This document shows, in pieces, positions 52,301-61,560 of a stretch of 64,000 nt of DNA. Each line of letters opens with the position of its first letter. Within the stretch, counting starts at the first letter, position 1. Both the position numbers and the translations under genes were made by a program. The notes under the pieces are model-generated. The model was not told the DNA's origin. It was given only the letters and a program-made list of their open reading frames with translations, and did no database searches. This DNA is from Amoeboaphelidium occidentale (taxonomy: Eukaryota; Aphelidiomycota; Aphelidea): the NCBI GenBank assembly GCA_023515795.1, contig JALGPX010000013.1, positions 1-64,000 on the forward strand, in the 5' to 3' direction.

Positions 52301-53186
52301 CGACAGGATTTACCAGATTGTGGCTCCATCTTCATCAGTGGAGATGCTTAGTAGAAAGTTTAAGGGTGGATCTGTTCTAGAGATTGAGCTGCAGCAGTTT
52401 GAGGCTCATGCAATTGCTTGTGCTTTTAGGCAGTGGGTCGAGGAAAACCAGGCTCTTATTGGGCTGCAAAGCCTTCGAAACTTTATTTGGAGCATTATAC
52501 AAGACTGTAAAGATGGCGATTATCTGGACAAGATTAAGTCGCAATTAACGCAGGGCAGCAACTTGTTTCATTTGAATGAAATAAGTAAAGACATTTTTAG
52601 GCATTTAAAGTTAGTCGTTGACAATGAGGCTTTGAATTTTACCTCACTGGAAAAGCTTTCACAATCTTGGAGTCACATAATATTTTCAGGATCGCCTGAA
52701 GATTTGAATCAGGAAATAGGCAAAAGCTTGTTTATGTGGACGATAACGAATTTGAGTACGGTGTTTGCTGCCAGCATCAATAACGAGCAATCAGCAGTAT
52801 CGCTTCCTGTTCTTCCATCTGAAGAAGAGCGATTTTGGATTAATCCTGCAAGTCTAGCACCAAGAAGATCTCTGGACGCACTGATGGACAAAGATGATCT
52901 CTTAAATCGGAAATCCTCTCAAAATAAGACGAGGAAAAGCCTAATAAGCATTTCAGAAACTGAGGTTCAGCATGATTTTTCCGATTCAAGTAGGTCTGGA
53001 ATTCCTCCATGTCCTGAGACATCTAATATGAATGCTCATATCGATATAGTTTCAACTCAATTACGCAGGCTATCCAGCATAAGTGGGAAAAGAATTCCAA
53101 GAAAGCCTGTAAATTATGAGGAACAAGCTGATTCCGATGCTGAGGTTGCCACACTATACGAATCTGAGAAATCATTTACAGATTAA
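49328..53186 (+). CDS. DH-PH RhoGEF with C-terminal degenerate RhoGAP domain
   Basis: Exons 49328-49399, 49434-49587, 49629-50134, 50171-50935 and 50967-53186, 1238 residues, all in phase. An N-terminal region of unknown fold (~25-150) precedes the DH domain (~305-500; KRDYLLKEFLETESNYV, LLIEPIQRPPRYELYLKEIL), then a PH-like segment (~505-680). Further on lies a RhoGAP fold (~925-1060; VALMVKTICNYLELNCIETDRIYQIV). The arginine-finger position (usually GIFR) reads RIYQ, so the GAP is probably inactive. Its 5' end is 52 nt from that of the SCYL1 gene on the other strand. Confidence 0.82.
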
Positions 53187-53199
53187 AATTGTTTATAAT

Positions 53200-54996
53200 C
53201 TATTTTGAGCACTTGTATTTCGCAAATCTTTCCAAGTTTTGACTCATTTCTATCAATCTGTCTTTGATTTCTCGAGAATCAGGAAGTAAATCCTCATCCC
53301 AAACCAAGCTGAGTTCCGCTTCTTGTTTCTGATTCTTTCTCGGGCGAGGGTCAATGCTTTTAGCCACCTTTCTAATTGAGATGATTTTTTCTCTTAGAAC
53401 TGGCACCAAATTCTTTTCTTTAAATAATTCATCGTAAGTATCAGGACCAAATAAATCAAGAAAACAATCTATGGCCTCCGCGATTTCTTGAGGCGCCTTT
53501 GAATGGTCCATGTTAGACAAAAGGATCGAAGATACATCATTAACTTTGGCAGGAGGTAAGCCTGATACTAAACCTATTGCTCCAATAATCATTACCATAT
53601 CAGTTCTTAGAGAAACAGCAAGATTATTCTGGTCTGCAGAAACCATTATTATTCGGTTACATTTGTCAAATACATCATTCCATTCTTTTTCCGCGGAGAG
53701 AGTCCCAAGCAGCTCACGATAATTGGATAACAATAATGAAGATGTGCATTCCAAGCCCGCTAATACATGGACAGGCGAATTTCCCGATAGAACATTATCA
53801 GCAAACAAGAAGAACACCCTTAAGGCTTCAGGGAACTCGCCTTGTTGAGGACTCTGTCTAGTCTCTGATAGCAAGAGACAGAGTCTGCCATAGATGAATG
53901 ATCTTAGAACGTTCAATTCGCCATTAATTATTGAAGCTGCTTGTTTGAATGTAATCTGGATGAGGTTATCATACAATCCTCGGAAATCCAATTTGGCACT
54001 TGCGTTTCTTGCATCAGCCTCGGCAACAATCATAGACATTTCTTCGATTCCTTCCATCATACCTTCTTGTGCGCTTGTATCTTCTATTTCGTCTTCCTCC
54101 ATTGGTTCAACTTCTGTTGTATCCTCCTCTTTGCCTTCAACTTCGTCTGGCTGCATAGATGCAATTAAAAGACCGATCTCAACAACTAAATCTAACGCCT
54201 CATAGAAAAATGGATATTCCTCTTCGGTCAACCCATTGATTTTCTCAGCGATACCCGTAAGTATGCTCAATAACTTACCAAAGTGCTCCGTTTCTGTGAC
54301 TTCTTCTTTTTCCAAATAGACGCCACATAATTTAAGACACAACAACCTGTGGAGAATATCAGAATCGTTATCAGTGGATTTCTGGACTAATGCATTGATT
54401 TGTTCTTCGTACAAATAAAACCAAGAAATGTTGTCGCATGCGTCGACCAAATAAACCAATAATCTGAGCGATCCTTCAAACAACTTGTCGTTAAAAATCG
54501 CATCTGTGACCAAACGCGGCAATTGATACTTCATCACTTCTTCGTCGAGATTAGAGCAACAATCCAACAATGAGCACAAGAAGTGAAAACCTGCACCAGA
54601 CTTAGACTTCAACTTAGACGCGCACGAGATGGCAACCCTGAGGTAGTCTTTCTTCAATAGGAACTTTCCGAATCCATAATCTTGAACAACGTAGGCAGTC
54701 GCGCAATTACATGCTTCTATGGACACGTTATCATCTGCATTATCTGCAAAACACGGCAACATAACATCTGCGAAATTGGCCTTCATAAGATCCTTAAACA
54801 AATCTGCATTATCAGCCAATTTTTGCAATGCACAAAGCGCGATCAACTTCTCATCATTGGAACCATTTACCAGAATATCAATGCATTTCGTGGCAGAATA
54901 GTCAACAGACTTAAGAGCGTCATCGTGAGCCTTTGGCGTTCTCTTTAGAAGATTCTGTCTGTTTTTCTTATAGAACGATTTCTTTGCAGCTTTCAT
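53200..54996 (-). CDS. SYO1: SYO1/HEATR3-like ribosomal-protein import adaptor
   Basis: 598 residues, one exon. Armadillo/HEAT repeats start near residue 35 (EKLIALCALQKLADN). A long acidic loop (~285-315; EGKEEDTTEVEPMEEDEIED) interrupts them, as in Syo1, where it binds uL18/uL5. The C-terminal signature is DCFLDLFGPDTYDELFKEKNL, SIDPRPRKNQKQE and NLERFAKYK. A basic start (MKAAKKSFYKKNRQNLLKR) would be the nuclear localisation part. Its start codon is 29 nt from that of divergent HIS2. Confidence 0.85.
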   Translation of the reverse strand: MKAAKKSFYKKNRQNLLKRTPKAHDDALKSVDYSATKCIDILVNGSNDEKLIALCALQKLADNADLFKDLMKANFADVMLPCFADNADDNVSIEACNCATAYVVQDYGFGKFLLKKDYLRVAISCASKLKSKSGAGFHFLCSLLDCCSNLDEEVMKYQLPRLVTDAIFNDKLFEGSLRLLVYLVDACDNISWFYLYEEQINALVQKSTDNDSDILHRLLCLKLCGVYLEKEEVTETEHFGKLLSILTGIAEKINGLTEEEYPFFYEALDLVVEIGLLIASMQPDEVEGKEEDTTEVEPMEEDEIEDTSAQEGMMEGIEEMSMIVAEADARNASAKLDFRGLYDNLIQITFKQAASIINGELNVLRSFIYGRLCLLLSETRQSPQQGEFPEALRVFFLFADNVLSGNSPVHVLAGLECTSSLLLSNYRELLGTLSAEKEWNDVFDKCNRIIMVSADQNNLAVSLRTDMVMIIGAIGLVSGLPPAKVNDVSSILLSNMDHSKAPQEIAEAIDCFLDLFGPDTYDELFKEKNLVPVLREKIISIRKVAKSIDPRPRKNQKQEAELSLVWDEDLLPDSREIKDRLIEMSQNLERFAKYKCSK

Positions 54997-55025
54997 CTCA
55001 AAAAAATCAGAAGCACTGTATCGAA

Positions 55026-55939
55026 ATGATTAAAGCATCTTATCATTCTCACTCTGGACAATTCTGCCACCACGCGAAAGGAAGTTTAGAGGATGTTATC
55101 AAGAGTGCGATTGCTAAAGGCTTCAAAGTTTACGGTCTATCTGAGCACATGCCTCGCTTTGATCCGAAACACTTGTATCCCGAGGAGCATGGTATAGAGC
55201 CTCAGGATCTTGTCAGAATGTTCCATGCTTACGTGCTAGAAGCGCGCCGACTAAGAGAAGAGTATAAAGATGACATTGAAGTACTTATCGGTCTTGAGAC
55301 AGAGTTTATCGATCAAAGTTACATTAATGAAATTATTAATTTAAGAACTATTTACGGTCTTGACTATATAGTCGGCTCTGCACATCACGTGAATGGAATA
55401 CCTATCGACTTCAATGAAGAAATGTTCGAAAAAGCACTGAGCTCATGCGATGGAAACGTCGAAATGCTTTTTAAAAGATACTTTGATGATCAGTACAGCC
55501 TACTCCAAAGTATTAAGCCAGGTATCTTTTAAATGCATTTTATAACTGAGACCTTTTAGAAATTGTTGGCCATTTTGATCTTATTAGGCTTTTCAGACCT
55601 TCTGCAACGTTGAGCTCAGAAGTGTATCAAGTAATTAAACGTAACATTGACTTTATCGTTTCATATGGCGGAATATTCGAAATTAATACGCGAGGCTGGA
55701 AGAAGATACACACGTGCTATCCATTCCCTGATGTTGTTGACTTGATTAAGAAGGCAGGTGGCAGGTTCACCTTGTCGGATGATTCACATGGACCAGAAGA
55801 TGTTGGTATGCATTACGAAAAAGCTTTTGAGTTTCTTAAACGTCACGGCATAACTGAAATATTTTTGTTAAGGCGTAAAGAGCACGTTGAGACGGACTCT
55901 GTTTCATCTCTTCAAACCGTTTCTTTTCCAGTAAAATAA
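55026..55939 (+). CDS. HIS2: Histidinol-phosphatase (PHP type)
   Basis: Exons 55026-55521 and 55560-55939, 291 residues. PHP metal-binding motifs are intact: [52 protein letters not shown]. It catalyses the penultimate two steps away from histidinol, converting histidinol phosphate to histidinol in histidine synthesis. Its stop codon is only 5 nt before the ATG of MET14 on the same strand. Confidence 0.93.
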
Positions 55940-55944
55940 ATCGA

Positions 55945-56553
55945 ATGGCTACAAACGTTCATTGGCATCATGGCTCTGTTTCAAGAGAAGAACGAACTGA
56001 AATATTTGGCCATTCCGGCAGCACAATTTGGATGACTGGTTTGAGCGGCAGTGGAAAGTCTACCATTGCAGTGGCTTTGGAAGCAGAATTACTGCGTCAG
56101 AAGAAAGTCATTTCTTACAGGCTCGATGGTGACAATTTGCGATTTGGCCTCAATAAGGACTTGGGATTTACTGCGAAGGATCGTGAAGAAAATATAAGAA
56201 GAGTGGGAGAGGTTGCAAAACTGTTTGCTGATTCCGGAACGATCACAATCTCATCTTTTATATCTCCATACAAGGCAGACAGAGACAATGTTCGTAAGTT
56301 ACACGAAGCAGCTGGTCTGAAGTTTATTGAAACTTTTATTGACGTTCCCCTTTCTGTCGCTGAGCAAAGAGACCCAAAGGGACTTTACAAGAAGGCCAGG
56401 GCAGGAGAAATTAAGAATTTCACAGGCATAGATGATCCCTACGAGTCGCCATTATCTCCTGAGATCCACATTAAAAGTCATGAAACGTCAGTGGATGATG
56501 CAGTGAAGCAAATTCTGGACTATTTGACCTCTCATGGAATTCTAGGGCAATAA
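55945..56553 (+). CDS. MET14: Adenylylsulfate (APS) kinase
   Basis: 202 residues, one exon, full length. P-loop [79 protein letters not shown] are all standard. It phosphorylates adenosine 5'-phosphosulfate to PAPS, the second step of sulfate assimilation. There is no room for a separate promoter after HIS2, so its promoter must lie inside HIS2, or the two share transcripts. Confidence 0.97.
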   Translation: MATNVHWHHGSVSREERTEIFGHSGSTIWMTGLSGSGKSTIAVALEAELLRQKKVISYRLDGDNLRFGLNKDLGFTAKDREENIRRVGEVAKLFADSGTITISSFISPYKADRDNVRKLHEAAGLKFIETFIDVPLSVAEQRDPKGLYKKARAGEIKNFTGIDDPYESPLSPEIHIKSHETSVDDAVKQILDYLTSHGILGQ

Positions 56554-56696
56554 ACTGGTGAATTGCTGAATACTTAGTCCTCGCCTTATGGTGTAAGTAT
56601 CCAAAAATGCGTTGGTTTTCTGTGTATATCGTTTAGTGGACCGTAAGATGTGAAACAAGAACGATCTATTGTGCTTTTCCTCCCAACAAACTCAAA

Positions 56697-57533
56697 ATGT
56701 CACTAAGAATTCTTGTCGGATGCAAAAGAGCAATCGATTACGCTGTGAAGATTAGAGTAACTATTCTTTTGGCTTTGATAATATTTAGGTTCGCCCTGAT
56801 GGTAAAGGAGTAGAGACTGCCAATGTGAAGCACTCAATGAATCCATTTGACGAAATAGCTGTGGAACAAGCAGTAAGATTAAAGGAAGCTAAACAGGCTT
56901 CAGAGGTCCTGTTATGTTCTATTGGAGGCCAAAAGAGCCAGGAAACTTTGAGAACAGGACTTGCCATGGGAGCAGATAAGGCGATCCACGTTGTTGTCGA
57001 TGAGAACGTCACTCCGGAGCCTCTTGATATTGCAAAGATACTCAAGAACGTCGCACAGAAGGAAAAGGCAGACTTAATTATTCTGGGAAAGCAAGCTATT
57101 GATGACGATTGTGCTCAGACAGGACCTATGCTCGCTGCATTATTGAATTGCCCACAGGTAATAACATTACTGTATGGTCTAATACATTTTGTAATAGGCT
57201 ACGTTTGCGTCTAAAGTTGAAGTCCAGGATGGTAAGAAGATTCAAGTTACTCGCGAGATTGATGGTGGTTTGGAGACGATTGTTGCATCCCTTCCTGCTG
57301 TTCTGACAACAGATTTACGATTGAATGAGCCTCGTTATGCTACACTGCCAAATATCATGAAAGCAAAGAAGAAACCAATTGAAACAACGTCCCCTAAAGA
57401 TCTTGGCGTAGATTTGAAAAAGCGCATTGAAGTTGTGAAGGTCGCTGACCCTCCAAAGAGGCAAGCTGGAAAGAAGGTTGAGTCTGTGGATGATTTGGTC
57501 AATAAGCTCAAGAACGAAGCTAAAGTTTTATAA
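56697..57533 (+). CDS. ETFB: Electron transfer flavoprotein beta subunit
   Basis: Exons 56697-56756, 56789-57157 and 57198-57533, 254 residues. [21 protein letters not shown], then [77 protein letters not shown] are characteristic, including the family signature after RE-DGG. ETF collects electrons from mitochondrial acyl-CoA and amino-acid dehydrogenases. Intron 1 is only 32 nt. Confidence 0.96.
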
Positions 57534-57571
57534 AAATCGAAATACCACACAATTGTTTCATTAACTTGTTT

Positions 57572-58154
57572 CTACACATTTGAAGAACCAGCCCATTTCT
57601 TTACAGGAACGACATCAGCGCGATCTTCCCTTCTAAAACCAGCACCGACTAAATCATCAGTAACATCGCATGAATCAAAACTGCTTACGGTAAAATGCAG
57701 TCGTAAAGGTCAACAGCAAAGCAACAACAATCAAACTGGTTGTTCCCATTAAAGTGGAAAGCCACATGAGCGTAGAGAAGACTAAGTATATGCCAACACG
57801 AACCCAATGATTTTCCGTAGCTGAGACAAACTTATTGCTAAAGCATTATAAATTAATCTTCCGTATTAAAACCTACAAATTGTCTGAAGTTGGGCAACAT
57901 TTAATACAGAACGGAACTTCAATGAAGATGATCAGAATTCCAATTACGATGGAAATAATGGCAAATGGAAGAATCGCAAGGAACGTAACAAAGCCCAATA
58001 TAAAAGCGACTAAAGAAATTACGAAATCATTCCCCAAACGTCTTTACGAAGGCAGGATAAGAAGGCACACCTAAAACATTAAATTCTTTCAAAATGCATT
58101 CTAAGCGTACACTTGAGCATAAAAGTTGAATTTGCCCCATTCGATAGTAACCAT
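57572..58154 (-). CDS. TVP18: TVP18 Golgi membrane protein
   Basis: Assembled from five exons: 58154-58111, 58070-58048, 58009-57877, 57837-57689 and 57648-57572. Every junction keeps frame and yields 141 residues. MVTIEWGKFNFYAQVCAFLS, then IISIVIGILIIFIEVPFC and KCCPTSD followed by two further membrane helices match TVP18/Flower-domain proteins (four helices, EVPF and CPTS motifs). Exon 2 is a 23-nt micro-exon. It resides in Tlg2-containing late Golgi vesicles in yeast. Confidence 0.82.
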
Positions 58155-58179
58155 TTTGAGATCAGTCGTCAGAAAATGC

Positions 58180-58784
58180 AGGCATTGCTGTCCAAGCACG
58201 ACATGTTTCAAGCGACGCAACTCAACGAGAAATGTTTATCGCGCAGAGCTCCAGCTCAAGCGTCTACATGCTGCGAGCTGGAGTGCGAATGCGCTTTCTT
58301 AAAGGGGGTTGTCATAGTCCATTATGTATACATGAGTTGAAACAGACAAAGTTTTGGGCGGTTAAAATCTGCAATTCAGATAGCTTAACTGTTTGGAACA
58401 GGGACATTAACGCTGCACGAAATATCAGACACGTTTTCTTGGATTTGAATGCAAATGAAGGTAAAAGACCGCTTGCGTTCTCCAGGAAGANATTTATCGC
58501 GCAGAGCTCCAGCTCAAGCGTCTACATGCTGCGAGCTGGAGTGCGAATGCGCTTTCTTAAAGGGGGTATATCTAGCTCTCTCTGAGCCCAGCGAGTCATG
58601 TTCATCCTGCTTACATGAGTTGAAACAGACAAAGTTTTGGGCGGTTAAAATCTGCAATTCAGATAGCTTAACTGTTTGGAACAGGGACATTAACGCTGCA
58701 CGAAATATCAGACACGTTTTCTTGGATTTGAATGCAAATGAAGGTAAAAGACCGCTTGCGTTCTCCAGGAAGAATCGTGCATGA
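58180..58784 (+). mobile_element. Fanzor/TnpB-family remnant, two variants around an assembly N
   Basis: The better copy (58493-58784) reads a zinc-finger half (SCSSCLHELKQTKFW..KICNSDS) followed by VWNRDINAARNIR and GKRPLAFSR. This is the RuvC-III end of TnpB and its eukaryotic relatives, the Fanzors, where RD.NAA.NI holds the last catalytic Asp. The earlier copy (58235-58490) has the same end but CHSPLC in place of CSSC, and lacks about 25 nt. Both begin with an inverted repeat around ctccagctc...gagctggag. No N-terminal or RuvC-I/II part is present, so it is a truncated remnant. Fanzors are RNA-guided nucleases carried by transposons. Confidence 0.6.
58491..58491. other. Assembly join (single N) between near-identical sequences
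   Basis: 58235-58490 and 58493-58773 are near-identical at both ends but differ in the middle, with an indel of about 25 nt and several substitutions. As at 8301, one N separates them, which suggests a join of overlapping contig ends. The larger difference here could mean two family members were joined rather than two alleles. Confidence 0.8.
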
Positions 58785-58959
58785 TGTTTCGTCAGCTAAC
58801 TGCAAAAGTTAATTGGTGGTTAAAGACAGGTGATTATGCTTGCATATTTACTTGTACAGTCTCCACCAGCGTAGCCGAGAAATTGGAGATTCGTGTAACG
58901 CTCTTCTCAGTAAGATTTAGATTTTATTTGAAGTAATCCTGTAGCGAAGGGCCACTTAT

Positions 58960-59492
58960 TCATGCTTGAGTAAAGTACCAGTAAATCAGCAAGGCAACCA
59001 TTCCAAGAAAGATGTAAAGTTGCTGGTTTACATTAGGATCTGATGATAACGAAGGAAAGCCAGTGCTTGACGTTCCATGATTAGGGCCAACTTTCTTGCC
59101 ACTGCCCAATACGTAACCACTTGAAGAAGATGAAACAGAGCCTCCTTTGAACTGTCTGATTTTTGACTCGACTGCTGAGATATCTGCGCCCACAACTTCC
59201 GAAAGCATCTTTCCATTCTGGTAAAGTTGGAATGTAGGCATTGCTCTAACGCCTGCCCGAGTTGACACGGACTGTAATTGGTCCACATCGACTTTCAAAA
59301 AGTTGGCCTCTTTGTACTTGTCAGATAGCGATTCAAAGGCAGGGGCTATTGCTTTGCAAGGTCCACACCAAACAGCGTGAAAGTCCACAACTGACTACGA
59401 AACATTATTTCTGTCGCTGTAATGGTTACCAGCTTAGATGATCCCGTTAATTTATTAAATTCTCCTTCACTTGTAACTACTTTTACTGGCAT
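58960..59492 (-). CDS. Membrane-anchored thioredoxin
   Basis: Exons 59492-59430 and 59394-58960, 165 residues. The thioredoxin fold is complete (VVDFHAVWCGPCKAIAPAFE, LKVDVDQLQSVSTRAGVRAMPTFQLYQNG), with the WCGPC active site and the cis-Pro. After a Ser/Gly linker a single hydrophobic helix (LYIFLGMVALLIYWYFT) ends the protein, giving a tail-anchor topology. Most thioredoxins are soluble, so this is unusual. An upstream ATG at 59540 would add 16 residues. Confidence 0.88.
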
Positions 59493-59569
59493 GCTTCCTG
59501 ATGTGCTTTTGGCAACAAGTTTTTCTGCAATCGTTTCCAAAGAAAAATTCTTAACATTTTCAATAAGGC

Positions 59570-60803
59570 ATGAGAGGTTCGATTAAACAGCAAGTTGCCA
59601 GTATGTGCGGCGATATAATGGAGAAGCTATTCGCACTGGCCTGTGCTAGTCCAGAAGAGTACAATGCAGGCAAGAGTCTTTTGAGAAGTGATGCCTCTTC
59701 TCTGATTAAGATGGCAAAAGGTTTGTTTAATAAGACGTAACATGAACTTATCTGAAGGATTTATTGATGATGGCTCGGATGAAGACAGCCTGGATTTACA
59801 GCGCAGTGTCTGTTTACTTCAGTTTTACGAGTTGATACTCTTCGAAACAGCGTTCAAAAACGCACACATCAATGAATTGATGAAGGCTGTTAAGAGACCC
59901 ACCAGAATCGGTAAAAAGGGCTCTTCCAAGAATGCAGCTACATTGAATGAGTTGGAACAACTTCCTCTCACTGAAGCTTACTTCATATTGAAGGGCGATC
60001 TTTATAAATACTTGAATGTCGAGAACCTTGACGACGTTATTATCGAACTTGCGACTCGTGCTGCATTGGAAGCTTACTTAAATTTTTACCAGAAGCTTTC
60101 TTTGCAAGACATATTGGGCTTCTACTTTTCTACATCCAAGAAGCACGAACTTCAAAGACGTAAAGAGTTGGAGCAAGATTTAACCTCAAGAGATTTAGAT
60201 AATGTTGTTTCAAATATGTATCCTTACGATGAGTTCCTTCAAAGTATCACTGAGGCGATATCTTCAATGTTCGTTCCTGAAGATTTCGTTAGAGAAGAAC
60301 CTGAGGAAGAAGCCATCTCGGCAGAAGATGAAATTGAATATCTTTCTCCGTTGTCGCCAGAAGGACTTATTGAGAGTTTGTCTGCAGAAGATTTTGTCAA
60401 GTATGTAGGGCCTGATATGCTTGGGAAGGTATTAGACAAGAGCGGCGGTAACCAAGAAGCTGTAGCTGGCGCGGAAGAACAAAACCAGCCCCCACAAAAT
60501 GAAAATCAAGCAGTCCTTAATGTTCCTGTCATTACAGATGAACCAAAAGAAATGAATGGCCAATCTGAACCACAGGCCAGAAGAAAGAAAACGCCTTGGA
60601 CGGAATATGAGCTTCAGTTACTAGAGAAAGGCATTATGGAGTTTGGCCGCTCTAGTTGGCAGAAGATACTTGATAAATACGGCAAGGGCGCAGAAGGGTT
60701 TCTTCAAAGCAGAACCGGTGTTGATCTCAAAGATAAAGCAAGAGTAGAGAAAAGAAGACGCGTAAAGATGAATATGGATTTAGGTGTTTACGCGAACATA
60801 TGA
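59570..60803 (+). CDS. TRF/TBF1-like telomere-binding protein (TRFH plus telobox Myb)
   Basis: Exons 59570-59720 and 59758-60803, 398 residues. The TRFH-like N-terminal helices (LLQFYELILFETAF, EAYFILKGDLYKYLNVEN, RAALEAYLNFYQKLSLQDIL) precede an acidic linker and a C-terminal Myb domain: RKKTPWTEYELQLLEKGIM, SSWQKIL, then the telobox VDLKDKAR. The telobox is the hallmark of TRF1/2, Taz1 and Tbf1, which bind TTAGGG-like double-stranded repeats. The intron has a GTTTGT donor and AAG acceptor. Confidence 0.82.
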
Positions 60804-61212
60804 ACGATAGTTTAGTACCGTGATGATTCTTTTTCGAATATATTTGTTATGATACTTGTTGATTTGTATCGCGAGCATGAAGCTGGCAAGCCGATAAGTA
60901 CGCAACCCCCAGTGATTAATCGCAAGTCATTCTACGCGTTTATTTGAGCGACTGTGCCATGAATAGAGCAGAGCCACGTACAGTTCACGCGATTCAAATG
61001 CAAAAAAAAATTCCAATCGAATGTTCTTCAAAAGGTTTTCAGCAGCATTCCAACGACGCCACTGAACTCAATTCAGAATGAATATCAACAAAGCTGTGAA
61101 AATCCGTCTTACTAATATCTAGACCAGTGCGAGGAAATACTGCAACAGGGTTGGAATAATGTACTTGGCATGAATTCTAACGAAGTCGATCAAGGATGAA
61201 GCAGAATGTTGT
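60804..61212. other. Undecided stretch between the telobox genes
   Basis: Short frames exist on both strands but none is decisive. On the + strand, ATG at 60959 opens 41 codons. A different frame from about 61044, spliced over a possible 27-nt intron, reads NEYQQSYQCEEILQQGWNNVLG to a stop near 61198. On the minus strand an opposite frame reads LEQHSASSLIDFVRIHAKYI. I could not assemble a gene with both ends supported. Confidence 0.3.
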
Positions 61213-61518
61213 TCAAGAATTTTTGATGGATTGTTTGACGGTTGTTATTCGGATCGGCTCGAGATTGCATTCATGTGGCAGCGATTCGTCAAAATAGATG
61301 ATTACCTCTTCATAGGTCCAGCCGTTTTGTTCCATAATTATCCTTGAAAGGAGCTCTTGATGTGTATGTGGTATGAAACTTCCTGGAAACAGCAAAGGTC
61401 TTGTCTGAACCAACAAACTGATAACAACCGATAAGCTCAATAGCCTTTCGATAACTCAGCTAAACCTGGTCATTGCTGTTACATTTTCTACAGCCTGCTT
61501 TCCCCCTTTCCTGTTCAT
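61213..61518 (-). CDS. Possible small protein, unknown
   Basis: Exons 61518-61466 and 61417-61213 splice in phase over a 48-nt intron (GTTTAG...ATCAG) to give 85 residues (MNRKGGKQAVENVTAM, then LFPGSFIPHTHQELLSRI, GWTYEEVIIYFDES). The composition looks globular, which is unlike the random frames around it. No family recognised. Start is 42 nt from that of the divergent second telobox gene. It could be a chance frame. Confidence 0.4.
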
Positions 61519-61560
61519 CTTTCTTTTTTGTTGCAGTGTTTGGAGTGCTGTTTCACAAGA

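Noticed and set aside
58230-58330. A Cys-rich frame (STCCELECECAF) as the Fanzor zinc finger
   Set aside because: It is in a different frame from the NAA motif and coincides with the inverted repeat; the CSSC in the correct frame of the second copy fits better.
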